DNA of 64,000 nt from Metabacillus bambusae (lineage in GTDB: Bacteria; Bacillota; Bacilli; Bacillales; Bacillaceae). Below the pieces are notes generated by a model. It did no database searches, was not told where the DNA came from, and was given only the letters and a program-made list of their open reading frames with translations. Of this stretch, positions 16,511 to 25,736 are shown in pieces. Every line of letters begins with the position of its first letter. Within the stretch, counting starts at the first letter, position 1. Where the stretch lies: assembly GCF_017497975.1 (NCBI RefSeq), contig NZ_JAGDEL010000001.1, forward strand, positions 62,001-126,000. The letters are read 5' to 3'. The position numbers were made by a program, and so were the translations under genes.

Positions 16511-19237
16511 TTAGCCTTTTAATTTGTCACGCAATACCATTTGAAGAATTCCACCATGGCGGTAGTAATCAATTTCAACTTCACTGTCGAAACGAACTAA
16601 TACTTCAAATTCTTTTTTGTTACCAGCTTCATCAGTTGCTGTAACTTTCACGAAATCACGTGGTTTTACAGTTTCATCAATTGTTACTTCAATCGCTTCT
16701 TTACCAGTAAGTCCTAGTACCTCAGCATTTTCTCCATCTTTAAATTGAAGAGGAAGCACACCCATTAACACTAGGTTACTACGGTGAATACGCTCGAAGC
16801 TTTCAGCGATAACTGTTTTAATTCCAAGCAGATTTGTACCTTTCGCTGCCCAGTCACGAGAACTTCCCATTCCGTAATCCTTACCAGCTAATACAACAAG
16901 TCCTGTACCATCTTGCTTGTAATCCATACATGCATCATAAATTGATTTCACTTCACCAGTTGGCCAGTAAGTTGTGTAACCACCTTCTGTACCAGGGGCA
17001 ATTTGGTTTTTGATACGAATATTTGCAAACGTACCTCTCATCATTACTTCATGGTTACCACGACGAGAACCATAAGAGTTAAATTCTCTTGGTGTTACCC
17101 CATTTTCTTGAAGGTAACGGCCAGCAGGTGTATCTTTACCAATTGAACCAGCAGGTGAAATGTGGTCAGTTGTTACAGAATCACCGAATTTTGCAACAAT
17201 TCGTAAATCCTTTAACGTTTCCACTTTACCAGGCTCAGCTTCTAAGCCTTCAAAGAATGGTGGATTTTGAATGTATGTTGATGAATCATCCCATACATAT
17301 AACGCTTCATCAGTTGTTTCAATTTCGTTCCAACGAGCGTTATCATCAAATACTTGCTCATATTCTTTTCTGAATAACTCAGGTGTAACAGTTTTATTAA
17401 CAACTTCGTTAATTTCATCTGTTCCAGGCCAGATATCTTTAAAGAATACGTCATTTCCATTTTTGTCTTTACCTAAAGAATCACTTTGTAAGTCAATATC
17501 AACTGTACCAGCTAAAGCATATGCCACAACAAGTGGTGGTGATGCAAGGTAGTTTCCTTTTACTAGTGGATGAATACGTCCTTCAAAGTTACGGTTACCT
17601 GATAATACAGAAGTTACTAATAAATCGTTTGCTGCAACAGCTTCTTCGATTTCATCAGCAAGTGGACCAGAGTTACCGATACATGTTGTACAACCATAAC
17701 CAACAAGATTAAACCCTAGTGTTTCTAAATGTGGCAGAAGACCTGAATTTTCTAAGTATCCTGTAACAACTTTTGAACCAGGAGCTAATGATGTTTTTAC
17801 GTATTTAGGCACTTCCATTCCTAATTCAGTTGCTTTTTTCGCAACTAAACCTGCAGCTACTAAAACGTATGGGTTTGATGTATTCGTACAGCTAGTAATA
17901 GCAGCAATCGCAATCGCACCAGTTTTCATGTTTGTTTCTTCACCATTTTTAAATTTCACAGTGATTTCTTTGTTAATTTCAGTTGCTTCTAAACCAAAAC
18001 CTTGGTTTCCAGCTGGAGCAACTAAATGTTTATGGAACGTATCTTTCATCATTGATAAAGGAATTAAATCTTGTGGACGTTTTGGTCCAGAAAGATTTGC
18101 TTCAATTTCAGAAAGGTCAATTTCCACTACTTTCGTGAAATTTGGATCTTCGTTTTCAGGCGTGAAGAATAAACCGTTAGCTTTGCAATAATCTCCAACG
18201 ATATTAATTTGCTCTTCAGTACGGCCTGTAAGACGCATGTAATTAAGTGCTTCTTCATCAACAGGGAAGAAGCCACAAGTTGCACCATATTCAGGAGCCA
18301 TGTTTGCAATAGTAGCTCTATCTGCAAGTGGAAGTTGCGCTACACCAGGACCAAAGAACTCAACAAATTTACCAACAACACCTTGTTGACGTAAAACTTG
18401 AGTAACTTTTAATGCTAAGTCAGTTGCAGTTGTACCATTTGGAAGTTCTCCAGTTAATTTCACTCCGATAACTTCAGGTACTGGGAAATATGAAGGTTGC
18501 CCTAGCATACCAGCTTCAGCTTCGATACCACCAACACCCCAACCAAGAACACCAATACCATTGATCATCGTTGTATGTGAGTCAGTACCAACTAAAGAAT
18601 CTGGGAATGCTTCGAATTCTCCATTTTCATTTTCTACTGCATGAACTACATTTGCTAAATACTCTAAGTTAACTTGGTGAACAATACCAGTTGCAGGTGG
18701 TACAGCACGGTAGTTGTCAAATGATTTTTTCGCCCAGCTTAGGAATTTATAACGTTCTGCATTACGTTCAAATTCAAGCTCCATATTGAACTGTAATGAA
18801 TCCATTGTTCCAGCTTTGTCAACCTGTACAGAGTGGTCAATTACTAAATCAACTGGAATTTCAGGATTGATTTTATCAGGGTCTCCACCTAAATCTGCCA
18901 TTGCTTTTCGTAAAGAAGCTAAATCAACAACAGCTGGAACACCTGTAAAGTCTTGTAAAATAACACGAGATGGTTTGAATGGAACATCGATATCTTTTTG
19001 CTCAGAAGTTCCCCATTTCGCTAAGTTTTCAACATGTTCTTTTGTGATAACTCTGCCGTCTACTTGACGTAATACAGATTCTAAAAGAACTTTAACTGAA
19101 TATGGCAAGCGTGAAACGTTACCAATTCCTGCATCTTCTAATGCTTGTAAAGAATAGTAGTTGTACGTCTTTCCATTAACCGTAAAGCTTTTACGTGCTT
19201 GGAAAGCATCTTTTTTTGTTGTTACTTGATTAGTCAT
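16511..19237 (-). CDS. citB: Aconitate hydratase (aconitase)
   Basis: 908 aa cytoplasmic iron-sulfur enzyme converting citrate to isocitrate in the TCA cycle; the apoprotein binds RNA in B. subtilis. The three cluster cysteines are in [13 protein letters not shown] and [13 protein letters not shown]. The C-terminal swivel domain holds [12 protein letters not shown]. The start is ATG at 19237, with GGGGG upstream. The promoter carries a CcpC-type site. The neighbours sspO, sspP, cotM and yneN are those of B. subtilis citB. Confidence 0.97.
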   Translation of the reverse strand: MTNQVTTKKDAFQARKSFTVNGKTYNYYSLQALEDAGIGNVSRLPYSVKVLLESVLRQVDGRVITKEHVENLAKWGTSEQKDIDVPFKPSRVILQDFTGVPAVVDLASLRKAMADLGGDPDKINPEIPVDLVIDHSVQVDKAGTMDSLQFNMELEFERNAERYKFLSWAKKSFDNYRAVPPATGIVHQVNLEYLANVVHAVENENGEFEAFPDSLVGTDSHTTMINGIGVLGWGVGGIEAEAGMLGQPSYFPVPEVIGVKLTGELPNGTTATDLALKVTQVLRQQGVVGKFVEFFGPGVAQLPLADRATIANMAPEYGATCGFFPVDEEALNYMRLTGRTEEQINIVGDYCKANGLFFTPENEDPNFTKVVEIDLSEIEANLSGPKRPQDLIPLSMMKDTFHKHLVAPAGNQGFGLEATEINKEITVKFKNGEETNMKTGAIAIAAITSCTNTSNPYVLVAAGLVAKKATELGMEVPKYVKTSLAPGSKVVTGYLENSGLLPHLETLGFNLVGYGCTTCIGNSGPLADEIEEAVAANDLLVTSVLSGNRNFEGRIHPLVKGNYLASPPLVVAYALAGTVDIDLQSDSLGKDKNGNDVFFKDIWPGTDEINEVVNKTVTPELFRKEYEQVFDDNARWNEIETTDEALYVWDDSSTYIQNPPFFEGLEAEPGKVETLKDLRIVAKFGDSVTTDHISPAGSIGKDTPAGRYLQENGVTPREFNSYGSRRGNHEVMMRGTFANIRIKNQIAPGTEGGYTTYWPTGEVKSIYDACMDYKQDGTGLVVLAGKDYGMGSSRDWAAKGTNLLGIKTVIAESFERIHRSNLVLMGVLPLQFKDGENAEVLGLTGKEAIEVTIDETVKPRDFVKVTATDEAGNKKEFEVLVRFDSEVEIDYYRHGGILQMVLRDKLKG

Positions 19238-19317
19238 TAACAATTTCCCCCTTATTAAGATCAAGATCGACTCTTGTCGAAGGATAGTACCCCGTTTTTA
19301 AACTTTCGCACAATTCA

Positions 19318-19384
19318 ATCTTAATACAACTAGTAACATAAGTAAATAACAATGATGTTATTGATATGTATAAGTTTTTCTTAT
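19318..19384 (-). promoter_or_regulatory. citB promoter with CcpC-type dyad
   Basis: Reading the minus strand: ATAA-N7-TTAT (19370-19384), a TTAT half-site near 19338-19341, a -35-like TTTACT (19341-19346) and, 17 bases on, TAAGAT (19318-19323). The dyad centre falls about 66 bases before the predicted start and the half-site about 27-30 before it. That is the geometry known for CcpC control of B. subtilis citB. Confidence 0.75.
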
Positions 19385-19553
19385 GAAAGCGTACTAGTTT
19401 TACTTTTTTACTATATCAAATTTTGAGCAAAATAACATAAAAACTTTTAAAATTTTTTATTATTTTTTACTTAATTTGGTTTGTAATTAGCGTTTCTGAA
19501 TGGTTCGTTGTTTTTTGAGACAAGATATCTGTTATAGGGGGTGAAGTGATCTT

Positions 19554-19703
19554 ATGGCTAAACGTAAAGCTAATCACGTGAGAATGGGTATGAATGATGC
19601 AAGTGCTCAAGGTGTTGGTGCAGGCTACAATGAAGAACTTCAAAATGAGCCGTTAACAGCTAAGCAAAGACAGAATAATAAGAAACGTAAAAAAAATCAA
19701 TAA
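19554..19703 (+). CDS. sspO: Small acid-soluble spore protein O
   Basis: 49 aa: [14 protein letters not shown], then a basic tail [11 protein letters not shown] as in B. subtilis SspO (CotK). The ribosome site is GGGGGTGA. Made in the forespore. It is divergent from citB and upstream of sspP. Confidence 0.93.
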   Translation: MAKRKANHVRMGMNDASAQGVGAGYNEELQNEPLTAKQRQNNKKRKKNQ

Positions 19704-19726
19704 GATATAATGTTTGTTTCTTTACG

Positions 19727-19757
19727 ACAAAAAACGACGGATCCTCCGTCGTTTTTG
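19727..19757 (+). terminator. sspO terminator
   Basis: AAAAACGACGGA / TCCGTCGTTTTT with a 3-base loop. Confidence 0.9.
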
Positions 19758-19792
19758 CTTGAAGAGGTAATAACACAAGATTGTTGTTGTGC

Positions 19793-20056
19793 TTATATGT
19801 CTGTTTGATTCACATCATTAACGATTTTTTGGAGATCCTGTTGATATTGTTCAAGACGTTGTCTTTGTGTTTCAGATGCATTTTCAAGTGCATTATTAAT
19901 TTGTTGATAAGCTTCATTTACTTCTTCTGTTAAATGTTTAAGCTGTGCTCCGTAGTCAGCGCTATCTTTTACGATACTCTCATACGAATCAAAAGCTTCA
20001 GTCGCGCCTTGCTGTGCTGCTTGAAAAGCTTGTTGCTTGTCCTTATTATATGGCAT
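19793..20056 (-). CDS. Gln/Ala-rich helical protein, unknown
   Basis: 87 aa from MPYNKDKQQAF. Almost entirely charged or Gln/Ala-rich helix with heptad spacing (LTEEVNEAYQQINNALENA), so probably a coiled coil. No cysteine, no membrane segment. AGGAG is 11 bases before ATG 20056; the in-frame GTG overlaps that site. It lies among spore protein genes on the opposite strand, hinting at a sporulation role only by position. Confidence 0.6.
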   Translation of the reverse strand: MPYNKDKQQAFQAAQQGATEAFDSYESIVKDSADYGAQLKHLTEEVNEAYQQINNALENASETQRQRLEQYQQDLQKIVNDVNQTDI

Positions 20057-20185
20057 AAATCCACACACTCCTTCTATTCATGTATGAAACCATCTGTTAG
20101 TATGCCTCTTATTTCTAAAAATATTCACTTTAATATAAGAATGTTTTTAAGATTTTAACTCATTCTAATGGTAGGAGGGATGACA

Positions 20186-20332
20186 ATGACTAATAAAAAT
20201 ACAGGTAAAGATATGCGAAAAAACGCTCCAAAAGGGGATAACCCAGGACAGCCAGAACCTTTAGATGGTTCTAAGAAAGTTAAAAACGCAAACCATACCC
20301 GTCAAAAGCATAACCAAGGGCACGATATGTAA
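20186..20332 (+). CDS. sspP: Small acid-soluble spore protein P
   Basis: 48 aa. The core [20 protein letters not shown] and the tail HTRQKHN...HDM match SspP (CotL). Ribosome site GGAGG, 7 bases to ATG. In B. subtilis sspO and sspP are adjacent; here a minus-strand gene lies between them. Confidence 0.93.
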   Translation: MTNKNTGKDMRKNAPKGDNPGQPEPLDGSKKVKNANHTRQKHNQGHDM

Positions 20333-20394
20333 GGAATGGGCTAGCCCCATTTCTTTTTTTAGCGTTTTAGGAAATTATAAAATTCTCGTACTGT

Positions 20395-20525
20395 GGCTAA
20401 GCGCTTGGCATCCAGCTCCAACGCCTAGCCCCTCGAGGTCATAAGCTAATTTAGAATTGAAGCATTCTATTCTAAATCATCTTACGCTTGTCGGGGCTGA
20501 TCAAGGCGCTTGCGCTTTTGTTCTT
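20395..20525. repeat. Interspersed palindromic repeat (CTAGCCCCTCGAGG type)
   Basis: An approximately 130-bp imperfect palindrome. The outer arms are GCGCTTGGC... and ...AAGGCGCTTGCGC, the middle arms GCCTAGCCCC / GGGGCTGATCAAGGC, and an inner hairpin is made from TTTAGAAT / ATTCTAAA. Elements with TAGCCCCTCGAGGTCATAAG occur widely between genes in Bacillus. One copy in this window. The rest of the 20333-20747 gap shows nothing else. Confidence 0.65.
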
Positions 20526-20747
20526 GGTTAGCGTTAGCTTTACTATAAAATTCTTATCCTGTGTAAGTCACTACCTCTAGTTTATAACACCTATTTCCCC
20601 AAGTTAAATTATGCAATTTTCTATCCAATTACCTTTCCGTAGGACAAAAACTTTCACAAAAAAAACAATCTTGAATACCTTATTGGTTAAAGGGGTTAAA
20701 AACATTCATAAGTGAAGGAAGTTTCAGTTCTATGGAGGTCAATTTTC

Positions 20748-21161
20748 ATGAATATTAGAAAGTGTTCAAATCCAATGAATATTAATGGGATTGAAGAATG
20801 GATGACACAATTTTTTACTGACCCGTTTACTAGCTTACTGGATGAGCACACATTTCGAGTCGACTTATTTGAAACAAGCGAGGATTTTATTATTGAAGCT
20901 GAGCTTGGAGAAACAAAGAAAAAAGAAGATATTCAAATTACTACATGTATAGAAAAAATAAAGATTTCCGTTCAATCTAATGTAAGTAATGAAAATGAGG
21001 AAGAGAAAAACAATGAGGAAATCGCAAGGACAATTACGCTACCTTATTCAATAGAAGATAAAGAGATTATTGCAGCATTCAACCATGGAATTTTAGAAAT
21101 AAAAATAGCTAAAAATAGTAGTTGTGAGCAAAAAAGAAATACAATTCAGATAGTTGGCTGA
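20748..21161 (+). CDS. cotM: Hsp20-family spore coat protein CotM
   Basis: 137 aa with an alpha-crystallin domain: FRVDLFETSEDFIIEAELG, then EEIARTITLPYSIEDKEI and AAFNHGILEIKIAK. B. subtilis CotM, an outer-coat Hsp20 homologue, is encoded at this place beside sspP. The start is ATG at 20748 with GGAGG 9 bases upstream. A general small heat-shock protein is the alternative; gene order favours cotM. Confidence 0.75.
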   Translation: MNIRKCSNPMNINGIEEWMTQFFTDPFTSLLDEHTFRVDLFETSEDFIIEAELGETKKKEDIQITTCIEKIKISVQSNVSNENEEEKNNEEIARTITLPYSIEDKEIIAAFNHGILEIKIAKNSSCEQKRNTIQIVG

Positions 21162-21258
21162 CAAAAAAGTAACCGCTTGCTCGCTCCAGTAAGCCATTTC
21201 CCCTTCTTAAGCTAGTATCTCAACTACTTACACATTCCTCGTGGATCACTGCACCAAT

Positions 21259-21290
21259 AAAAAATGACAGCGATTATGGCTGTCATTTTA
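21259..21290. terminator. Bidirectional terminator between cotM and zinc-ribbon gene
   Basis: AAAATGACAGC / GCTGTCATTTT with a 7-base loop, between convergent genes. Confidence 0.85.
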
Positions 21291-21425
21291 TTCTTCAACT
21301 ATATATTTCGAATGTTGCTGCTGCACACTTATTGTAATACGTTTTAATTCTTGATTCCCACATTGCACACAAGAATTATTTTCATCATTAAGAATCATAC
21401 ATTTTAAGCAATAATATTTTTCCAT
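21288..21425 (-). CDS. 45-aa zinc-ribbon protein
   Basis: Begins MEKYYCLKCMILNDENNS, with a second pair CVQCG. The two Cys-x2-Cys pairs, 11 residues apart, should bind one zinc. The ribosome site AAAGGGG is 9 bases before ATG. Function unknown; it may belong with the next gene upstream, which also has a Cys-x2-Cys. Confidence 0.6.
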   Translation of the reverse strand: MEKYYCLKCMILNDENNSCVQCGNQELKRITISVQQQHSKYIVEE

Positions 21426-21479
21426 TAAGCGAAACCCCTTTTTCAATCAATATATGATGAAAAAGATTGTTTGTTTCAT

Positions 21480-21695
21480 TTAATCTACAAGATGTTCAAA
21501 ACTGTTATGATAAATTTTATCCAATTGATCTATTTTATATATGAAGAATTCATGGTCTGAATATTCATCTAATCGATTTTTTTCCTTATATTCTTTGACA
21601 GCTTTTTTAGCTTGCTCAATCGAGGTAAATATGCCCAGTATATTTGAGCTTTCTCCACACTCTGCACACCCAAGATCTAAAACAACATAATACAT
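21480..21695 (-). CDS. 71-aa conserved-looking hypothetical protein
   Basis: MYYVVLDLGCAECGESSN, then ILGIFTSIEQAKKAVKEYKE: a beta strand, a Cys-x2-Cys loop, then a helix that starts with the pattern 'I.GiFts.e.AkkA..ey'. This pattern recurs in small Bacillus proteins of unknown function. GAGGGTG lies before ATG 21695. No partner is evident except the zinc-ribbon gene downstream. Confidence 0.6.
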   Translation of the reverse strand: MYYVVLDLGCAECGESSNILGIFTSIEQAKKAVKEYKEKNRLDEYSDHEFFIYKIDQLDKIYHNSFEHLVD

Positions 21696-21775
21696 CTTAA
21701 CACCCTCTAAGTTCTTTTAAACAATACTATAGCACGTTTAAAAAGGCTTTTACTAACAGAATGCATCTCTAGCAT

Positions 21776-23194
21776 TTACAAAGGTAAAGATATAGAGACT
21801 TTCGTTCCCACACCTACAGTAGACTCAATTTTAAGCTTTCCCTTATGATTTTCAATAATTTTAAAGCTTGTCATTAAGCCAAGTCCAGTACCTTTTTCTT
21901 TCGTTGAATAAAAAGGCTCACCAATATTTGCTAACCGTTCTTCAGGAATACCACAACCGTTATCAATGATCTGAATGAAAAGAGTAGATTCACTAGCTGA
22001 TAGTTCAACCGTTACACTCCCTTTTTCATCAAGCGCATCTAAAGCATTCTGTATAATATTAAAAAACACTTGCTTTAATGAGTTTGCATCACCGTTTATT
22101 ACAGGAATATCTGTATTAACAGTATAGTTTATTTCTTTGTTGATTAATAATGCCTGAGTTTGACTTAACTGAATCACTTGCCACAGTAATTCATCCACTT
22201 TTAATAGCTCTAATTTATCTTGATGTGGACGGGCCATTGTTAAAAACTCTGAAATAATCGCTTCGACTCGGTCTAATTCATCAAGCACAATCTTTATAAA
22301 ATCTTCGTTACATTCTTTTGTATTGGAGAAAAGCTGCATAAATCCCTTTACAGATGTTAAGGGGTTTCGTATCTCATGAGCAACTGCTGCAGCTAGTTGA
22401 CCAACAACAGCTAGCTTATCAGATTTTCTTAATAAATTATCCGTTTCTAGCCTTTTTCCAATATCCCGTGAAACCGATATTATTCTTTCTGATTCACCTG
22501 TTTGTTCATTTATGACAGAACGCATATTTGTTTCAATCCAAATGTATGTACCATCTTTTTTACGTGCACGATAAGTTGCAAGGATTGGGTCAGTATTTGT
22601 TAATACATCGGAATGTTTTTTTTCAACTTCAGGTATATCTTCTGAATGGATGAGTGTGTATGGAGTTTTTCCAATTAACTCATCAGGATCATATCCAAGA
22701 ATTTGCGTAATTGATGGAGAGATATAAACATATCGTCCATCCATCGAATGAAGGTTAATGACATCGGAAGAATTTTCTGCAAGCAGTCTATATTTTTGTT
22801 CTTTATTAGTCAGAAACTTTTCTAGGTTTTTTTGTTCTGTTATATCTAATACTTGAGCCAAAAAACATTGTTGTTTTTGTGTTGGATCATTTATAAATGA
22901 AACGTTTAACGAGCCCCAAACAATTTCCCCTGATTTATGTAAATACCGCTTTTCCATTTGATAGTAATGTCGTTGGCCTGTAATCATTTCATGAAAAAGA
23001 TCTAAATCTAACTCATAATCATCAGGGTGAGAAATGTCTTTTATTGATAACTCTTGCCACTCTTCATCTGAATACCCGATAAACTCATAAAAGGCTTTAT
23101 TAATAATAATTTGCTGAAAACCATCCTCAAAAATAATTTGTGGGATTCTCGATTGCATAAACACTTGTTCATAAATTGATGAATCAATAATCAT
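21776..23194 (-). CDS. PAS sensor histidine kinase, sporulation-kinase type
   Basis: 472 aa, no membrane segment. PAS domain 1 covers residues about 10-122 and PAS 2 about 132-250 (RYVYISPSITQILGYDPDEL). HisKA has phospho-acceptor His273 (AVAHEIRNPLTSVKGFMQLF). HATPase has N-box (NIIQNALDAL), G1 (IDNGCGIPEE), and G2 (GTGLGL). No response regulator gene is adjacent, and the H-box is very like KinA/C/E, so it probably feeds the Spo0F phosphorelay. It is shorter than KinA or KinE. Sensory signal unknown. Confidence 0.8.
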   Translation of the reverse strand: MIIDSSIYEQVFMQSRIPQIIFEDGFQQIIINKAFYEFIGYSDEEWQELSIKDISHPDDYELDLDLFHEMITGQRHYYQMEKRYLHKSGEIVWGSLNVSFINDPTQKQQCFLAQVLDITEQKNLEKFLTNKEQKYRLLAENSSDVINLHSMDGRYVYISPSITQILGYDPDELIGKTPYTLIHSEDIPEVEKKHSDVLTNTDPILATYRARKKDGTYIWIETNMRSVINEQTGESERIISVSRDIGKRLETDNLLRKSDKLAVVGQLAAAVAHEIRNPLTSVKGFMQLFSNTKECNEDFIKIVLDELDRVEAIISEFLTMARPHQDKLELLKVDELLWQVIQLSQTQALLINKEINYTVNTDIPVINGDANSLKQVFFNIIQNALDALDEKGSVTVELSASESTLFIQIIDNGCGIPEERLANIGEPFYSTKEKGTGLGLMTSFKIIENHKGKLKIESTVGVGTKVSISLPL

Positions 23195-23487
23195 ATTGCC
23201 CCCGACCTTCGTTTACAAATTATGTAACAAATAGTAGTAACCTTACTATAACAATTTTTTGTTAAAATAACCATTTTTTTACTAGGTAAAATATTTTTTA
23301 AATTAGCTTATTAAAGCGACTATTCAATAGTGTGAATTTCAAAATGAGCAATGCTTTCCTTCAGGTCAATATTACGAAAGTCTTAGTTTTTGGTCGCATA
23401 AAAAAGACTCCCATAAACAAGAAGTCCTATTTCGTAAACAATTCCTATTAATTATTGATCGTGTTTTTCCTTTACACTTCACTAACA
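23195..23487. other. Intergenic stretch, nothing recognised
   Basis: AT-rich spacer between the kinase and the GntR gene. No open frame with a ribosome site and no strong hairpin were found. Confidence 0.5.
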
Positions 23488-24168
23488 TTACTTAAAATAA
23501 GTTGGATAACGTTCTTTTAAAAGTTCCTTTTCAAAAACGACTAAACGCAAATGTTCCGACATTACTTCTTCTGCTTTATCTGGTTCATTCTTTTTAATTA
23601 ATTCAAATATTTGTTTGTGCTGGGAAATGATAATACTCCAATCTAAATAGGAGGACAAACGCAGCAACCGAAGTCGTTTAAAATGACTACTCATTAGTTG
23701 GAGCATATTCCATGTTCGATTCTTTCCACATGCAGAAAACAAAATTTTATGAAAGTCATCATCTAATTCAAATAACTTTTCATGATTATCCTTTTTTTCA
23801 CACGTTTCTTGCATGGCAATATTGGTTTGCAATTGAAATAAATCATCATCAGTTAATTTGTCACACGCTAATTTCACAATCACTTTTTCGATGTTCTCTC
23901 TTACAAACCGCGATTCTTCAACATGTGATAGATCAATTCGTGAAACAAAAGTACCTCTTTGTGGGTAAATTTCTAATAGCTCTTCCTGAGATAATTGTAA
24001 AAAAGATTCTCTTACAGGTGTTCTACTAACCTTTAATTGCTCTGCCACTTCTTTTTCAGATATTTTCGTTCCTGGTTCTAATGTTAATGTAATTATTTGT
24101 TCTTTTAACGTATGATAGATATAATTCCTTGTTGAACCATTATTTCGGTTATCATTAGCAATAAACAC
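23488..24168 (-). CDS. GntR-family regulator, FCD subfamily
   Basis: About 226 aa. The winged HTH covers residues 15-75 (YHTLKEQIITLTLEPGTKIS, VSRTPVRESFLQL). The all-helical FCD ligand domain follows, with metal-binding residues in FHKILF and HKQIFELIKK/SEHLR. FCD regulators usually sense sugar acids or their products. GTG at 24168 is preferred, since the GGGGGGTGG site abuts the first ATG. The 15-bp motif found before this gene also precedes the adjacent Gfo/Idh gene at the same distance, so it likely controls itself and that gene. Confidence 0.8.
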   Translation of the reverse strand: MFIANDNRNNGSTRNYIYHTLKEQIITLTLEPGTKISEKEVAEQLKVSRTPVRESFLQLSQEELLEIYPQRGTFVSRIDLSHVEESRFVRENIEKVIVKLACDKLTDDDLFQLQTNIAMQETCEKKDNHEKLFELDDDFHKILFSACGKNRTWNMLQLMSSHFKRLRLLRLSSYLDWSIIISQHKQIFELIKKNEPDKAEEVMSEHLRLVVFEKELLKERYPTYFK

Positions 24169-24212
24169 CAATCCACCCCCCATTCGATCTAACTCTAATA
24201 TACCAAATGTAT

Positions 24213-24227
24213 CATACTAGTATGGTA
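24213..24227. promoter_or_regulatory. Putative GntR operator 1
   Basis: CATACTAGTATGGTA, containing the 12-bp perfect palindrome CATACTAGTATG. It ends 45 bases before the GntR start. A 14/15 match lies at 25540-25554. Confidence 0.65.
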
Positions 24228-24270
24228 ATTTAAAAATTATTATAGATTAAGTACTCGAACGATTCAATAT

Positions 24271-24305
24271 AAAAAAGAGCAACTCACTAACCTCAGGAGT
24301 TGCCC
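24271..24305 (-). terminator. Terminator of the Gfo/Idh gene
   Basis: On the minus strand GGGCAACTC and GAGTTGCTC pair and are followed by TTTTTT. Confidence 0.85.
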
Positions 24306-24335
24306 AGGATGGATCAATTTGCGGAATTTTATTTA

Positions 24336-25496
24336 CTATTCGTACTTTCCCCCTGTCGTAATTGTTGTATCTGAAAACCCTTCTACACTTGTTTTCTTCT
24401 CATTAAAATGCTTTACATTAGCAAGTATTCCTTCTCTCGTATAAAACGGATCATCACTAGCAAGTGGAAGCTGTACATGGGTTCCTAAATTAGCAGATTT
24501 GTAGATTGCTGAAATTAGCTCTAATGTATTTCTACCTTGGATGCCGTCAATTAACAATGGCTTTTCTTTAGCAATTGCTGATAAGAAATGATCGATCTGT
24601 CCTGTATGTCCTTCATATTTCAATTCAGGATATTGTTCCCAGCATTCCGTTATTTTAGATTCTACATCTGTATCACTTTCGGGGTAAGGAAATCCATTTT
24701 CACGCGCTTTTTGGGCCTTAACCTTCCAAGGTACAGAAACTCTTGCTTTTTCACCCTGGAATATTAATTGCTGTTCTTCCCCATGATGTACAACTGAGCT
24801 TGTCACTTGTGCTAGACCACCATTTTCATATTTAAAAATCGCAACGGATAGATCTTCTACCTCGGCATTGTCATGCAATGTATTAGATGCAACGGCCACA
24901 ACCTCTTTTGGCATTCCCATCGTCCATTGGAGCATATCAATATGGTGAACAGCATGATTAAGTGTACATCCACCACCCTCTTTTTCCCATGTCCCACGCC
25001 ACCATAAATCATAATAGCTATAACCACGCCACCAATAGGAATCAACTTGCACATGTGAAATTTCCCCTATTAAGTTTTGATCTATTACATGTTTTAATTT
25101 CATGATCGGATTAATAAATCGATTTTGAGCAACAACTGATAAAAGCTTGTTACTTTCTTGTGCAGCCTGTATCATATCATCACATTCTTTTAATGATGAA
25201 GCCATTGGCTTTTCAACTAAAACATGTTTACCCGCAAGAAGAAAGTCGATTGAAAGCTTAGCATGGGTAAATGGTGGTGTACAAATGGAAACTGCATCGA
25301 TTGTAGGATCATCTAGTAATTCTTTATAGTCGCTCACAACTTTTGCTTCCAATTGATACTTCTTCACATATGATTCTGCTTTTTCTGGATAAATATCTGC
25401 AAATGCTACAATTTTACATCTATCACGGAATTGACAATAAGCGTTTATATGCGCAATTGAAATTGAACCAGTACCTATTATTGCAATATTAATCAT
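24336..25496 (-). CDS. Gfo/Idh/MocA-family NAD(P)-dependent oxidoreductase
   Basis: 386 aa. The Rossmann domain opens IAIIGTGSISIAHINAY; the signature EKPMASSLKECDDMI lies near residue 95. The C-terminal alpha/beta sheet domain includes GGCTLNHAVHHIDMLQWTMG, the usual catalytic His region. Family members oxidise or reduce sugars and sugar derivatives; the substrate is unknown. It lies downstream of a GH67 glucuronidase and upstream of the GntR gene, and carries its own operator, so it may handle a glucuronoxylan-derived sugar. Confidence 0.8.
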   Translation of the reverse strand: MINIAIIGTGSISIAHINAYCQFRDRCKIVAFADIYPEKAESYVKKYQLEAKVVSDYKELLDDPTIDAVSICTPPFTHAKLSIDFLLAGKHVLVEKPMASSLKECDDMIQAAQESNKLLSVVAQNRFINPIMKLKHVIDQNLIGEISHVQVDSYWWRGYSYYDLWWRGTWEKEGGGCTLNHAVHHIDMLQWTMGMPKEVVAVASNTLHDNAEVEDLSVAIFKYENGGLAQVTSSVVHHGEEQQLIFQGEKARVSVPWKVKAQKARENGFPYPESDTDVESKITECWEQYPELKYEGHTGQIDHFLSAIAKEKPLLIDGIQGRNTLELISAIYKSANLGTHVQLPLASDDPFYTREGILANVKHFNEKKTSVEGFSDTTITTGGKYE

Positions 25497-25539
25497 GCCA
25501 TCTTTCCTCTCAATATAAATTTATTCAACCTACCGTAAT

Positions 25540-25554
25540 CACACTAGTATGGTA
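25540..25554. promoter_or_regulatory. Putative GntR operator 2
   Basis: CACACTAGTATGGTA, 14 of 15 bases identical to operator 1. It ends 44 bases before the Gfo/Idh start, the same spacing as operator 1 to its gene. Confidence 0.65.
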
Positions 25555-25736
25555 GTATGGATGTGATTATTTTACCTTCGAATTATTTTACCTTCGATTT
25601 GAAGAATCCTTACCAATCAAATTTACTTTTATTAAAACAACTTTAAAAAGAAACACCCCTTTGAAAGTGATACTTTTCAAGTCATTCACTACTCATAAGA
25701 TGGTGTTTATAATCGTACTATTTTTATACTTAGCGT

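Noticed and set aside
19365-19400. ACTAGT near the citB promoter as a possible GntR operator
   Set aside because: Only six bases match the 15-bp motif at 24213 and 25540.
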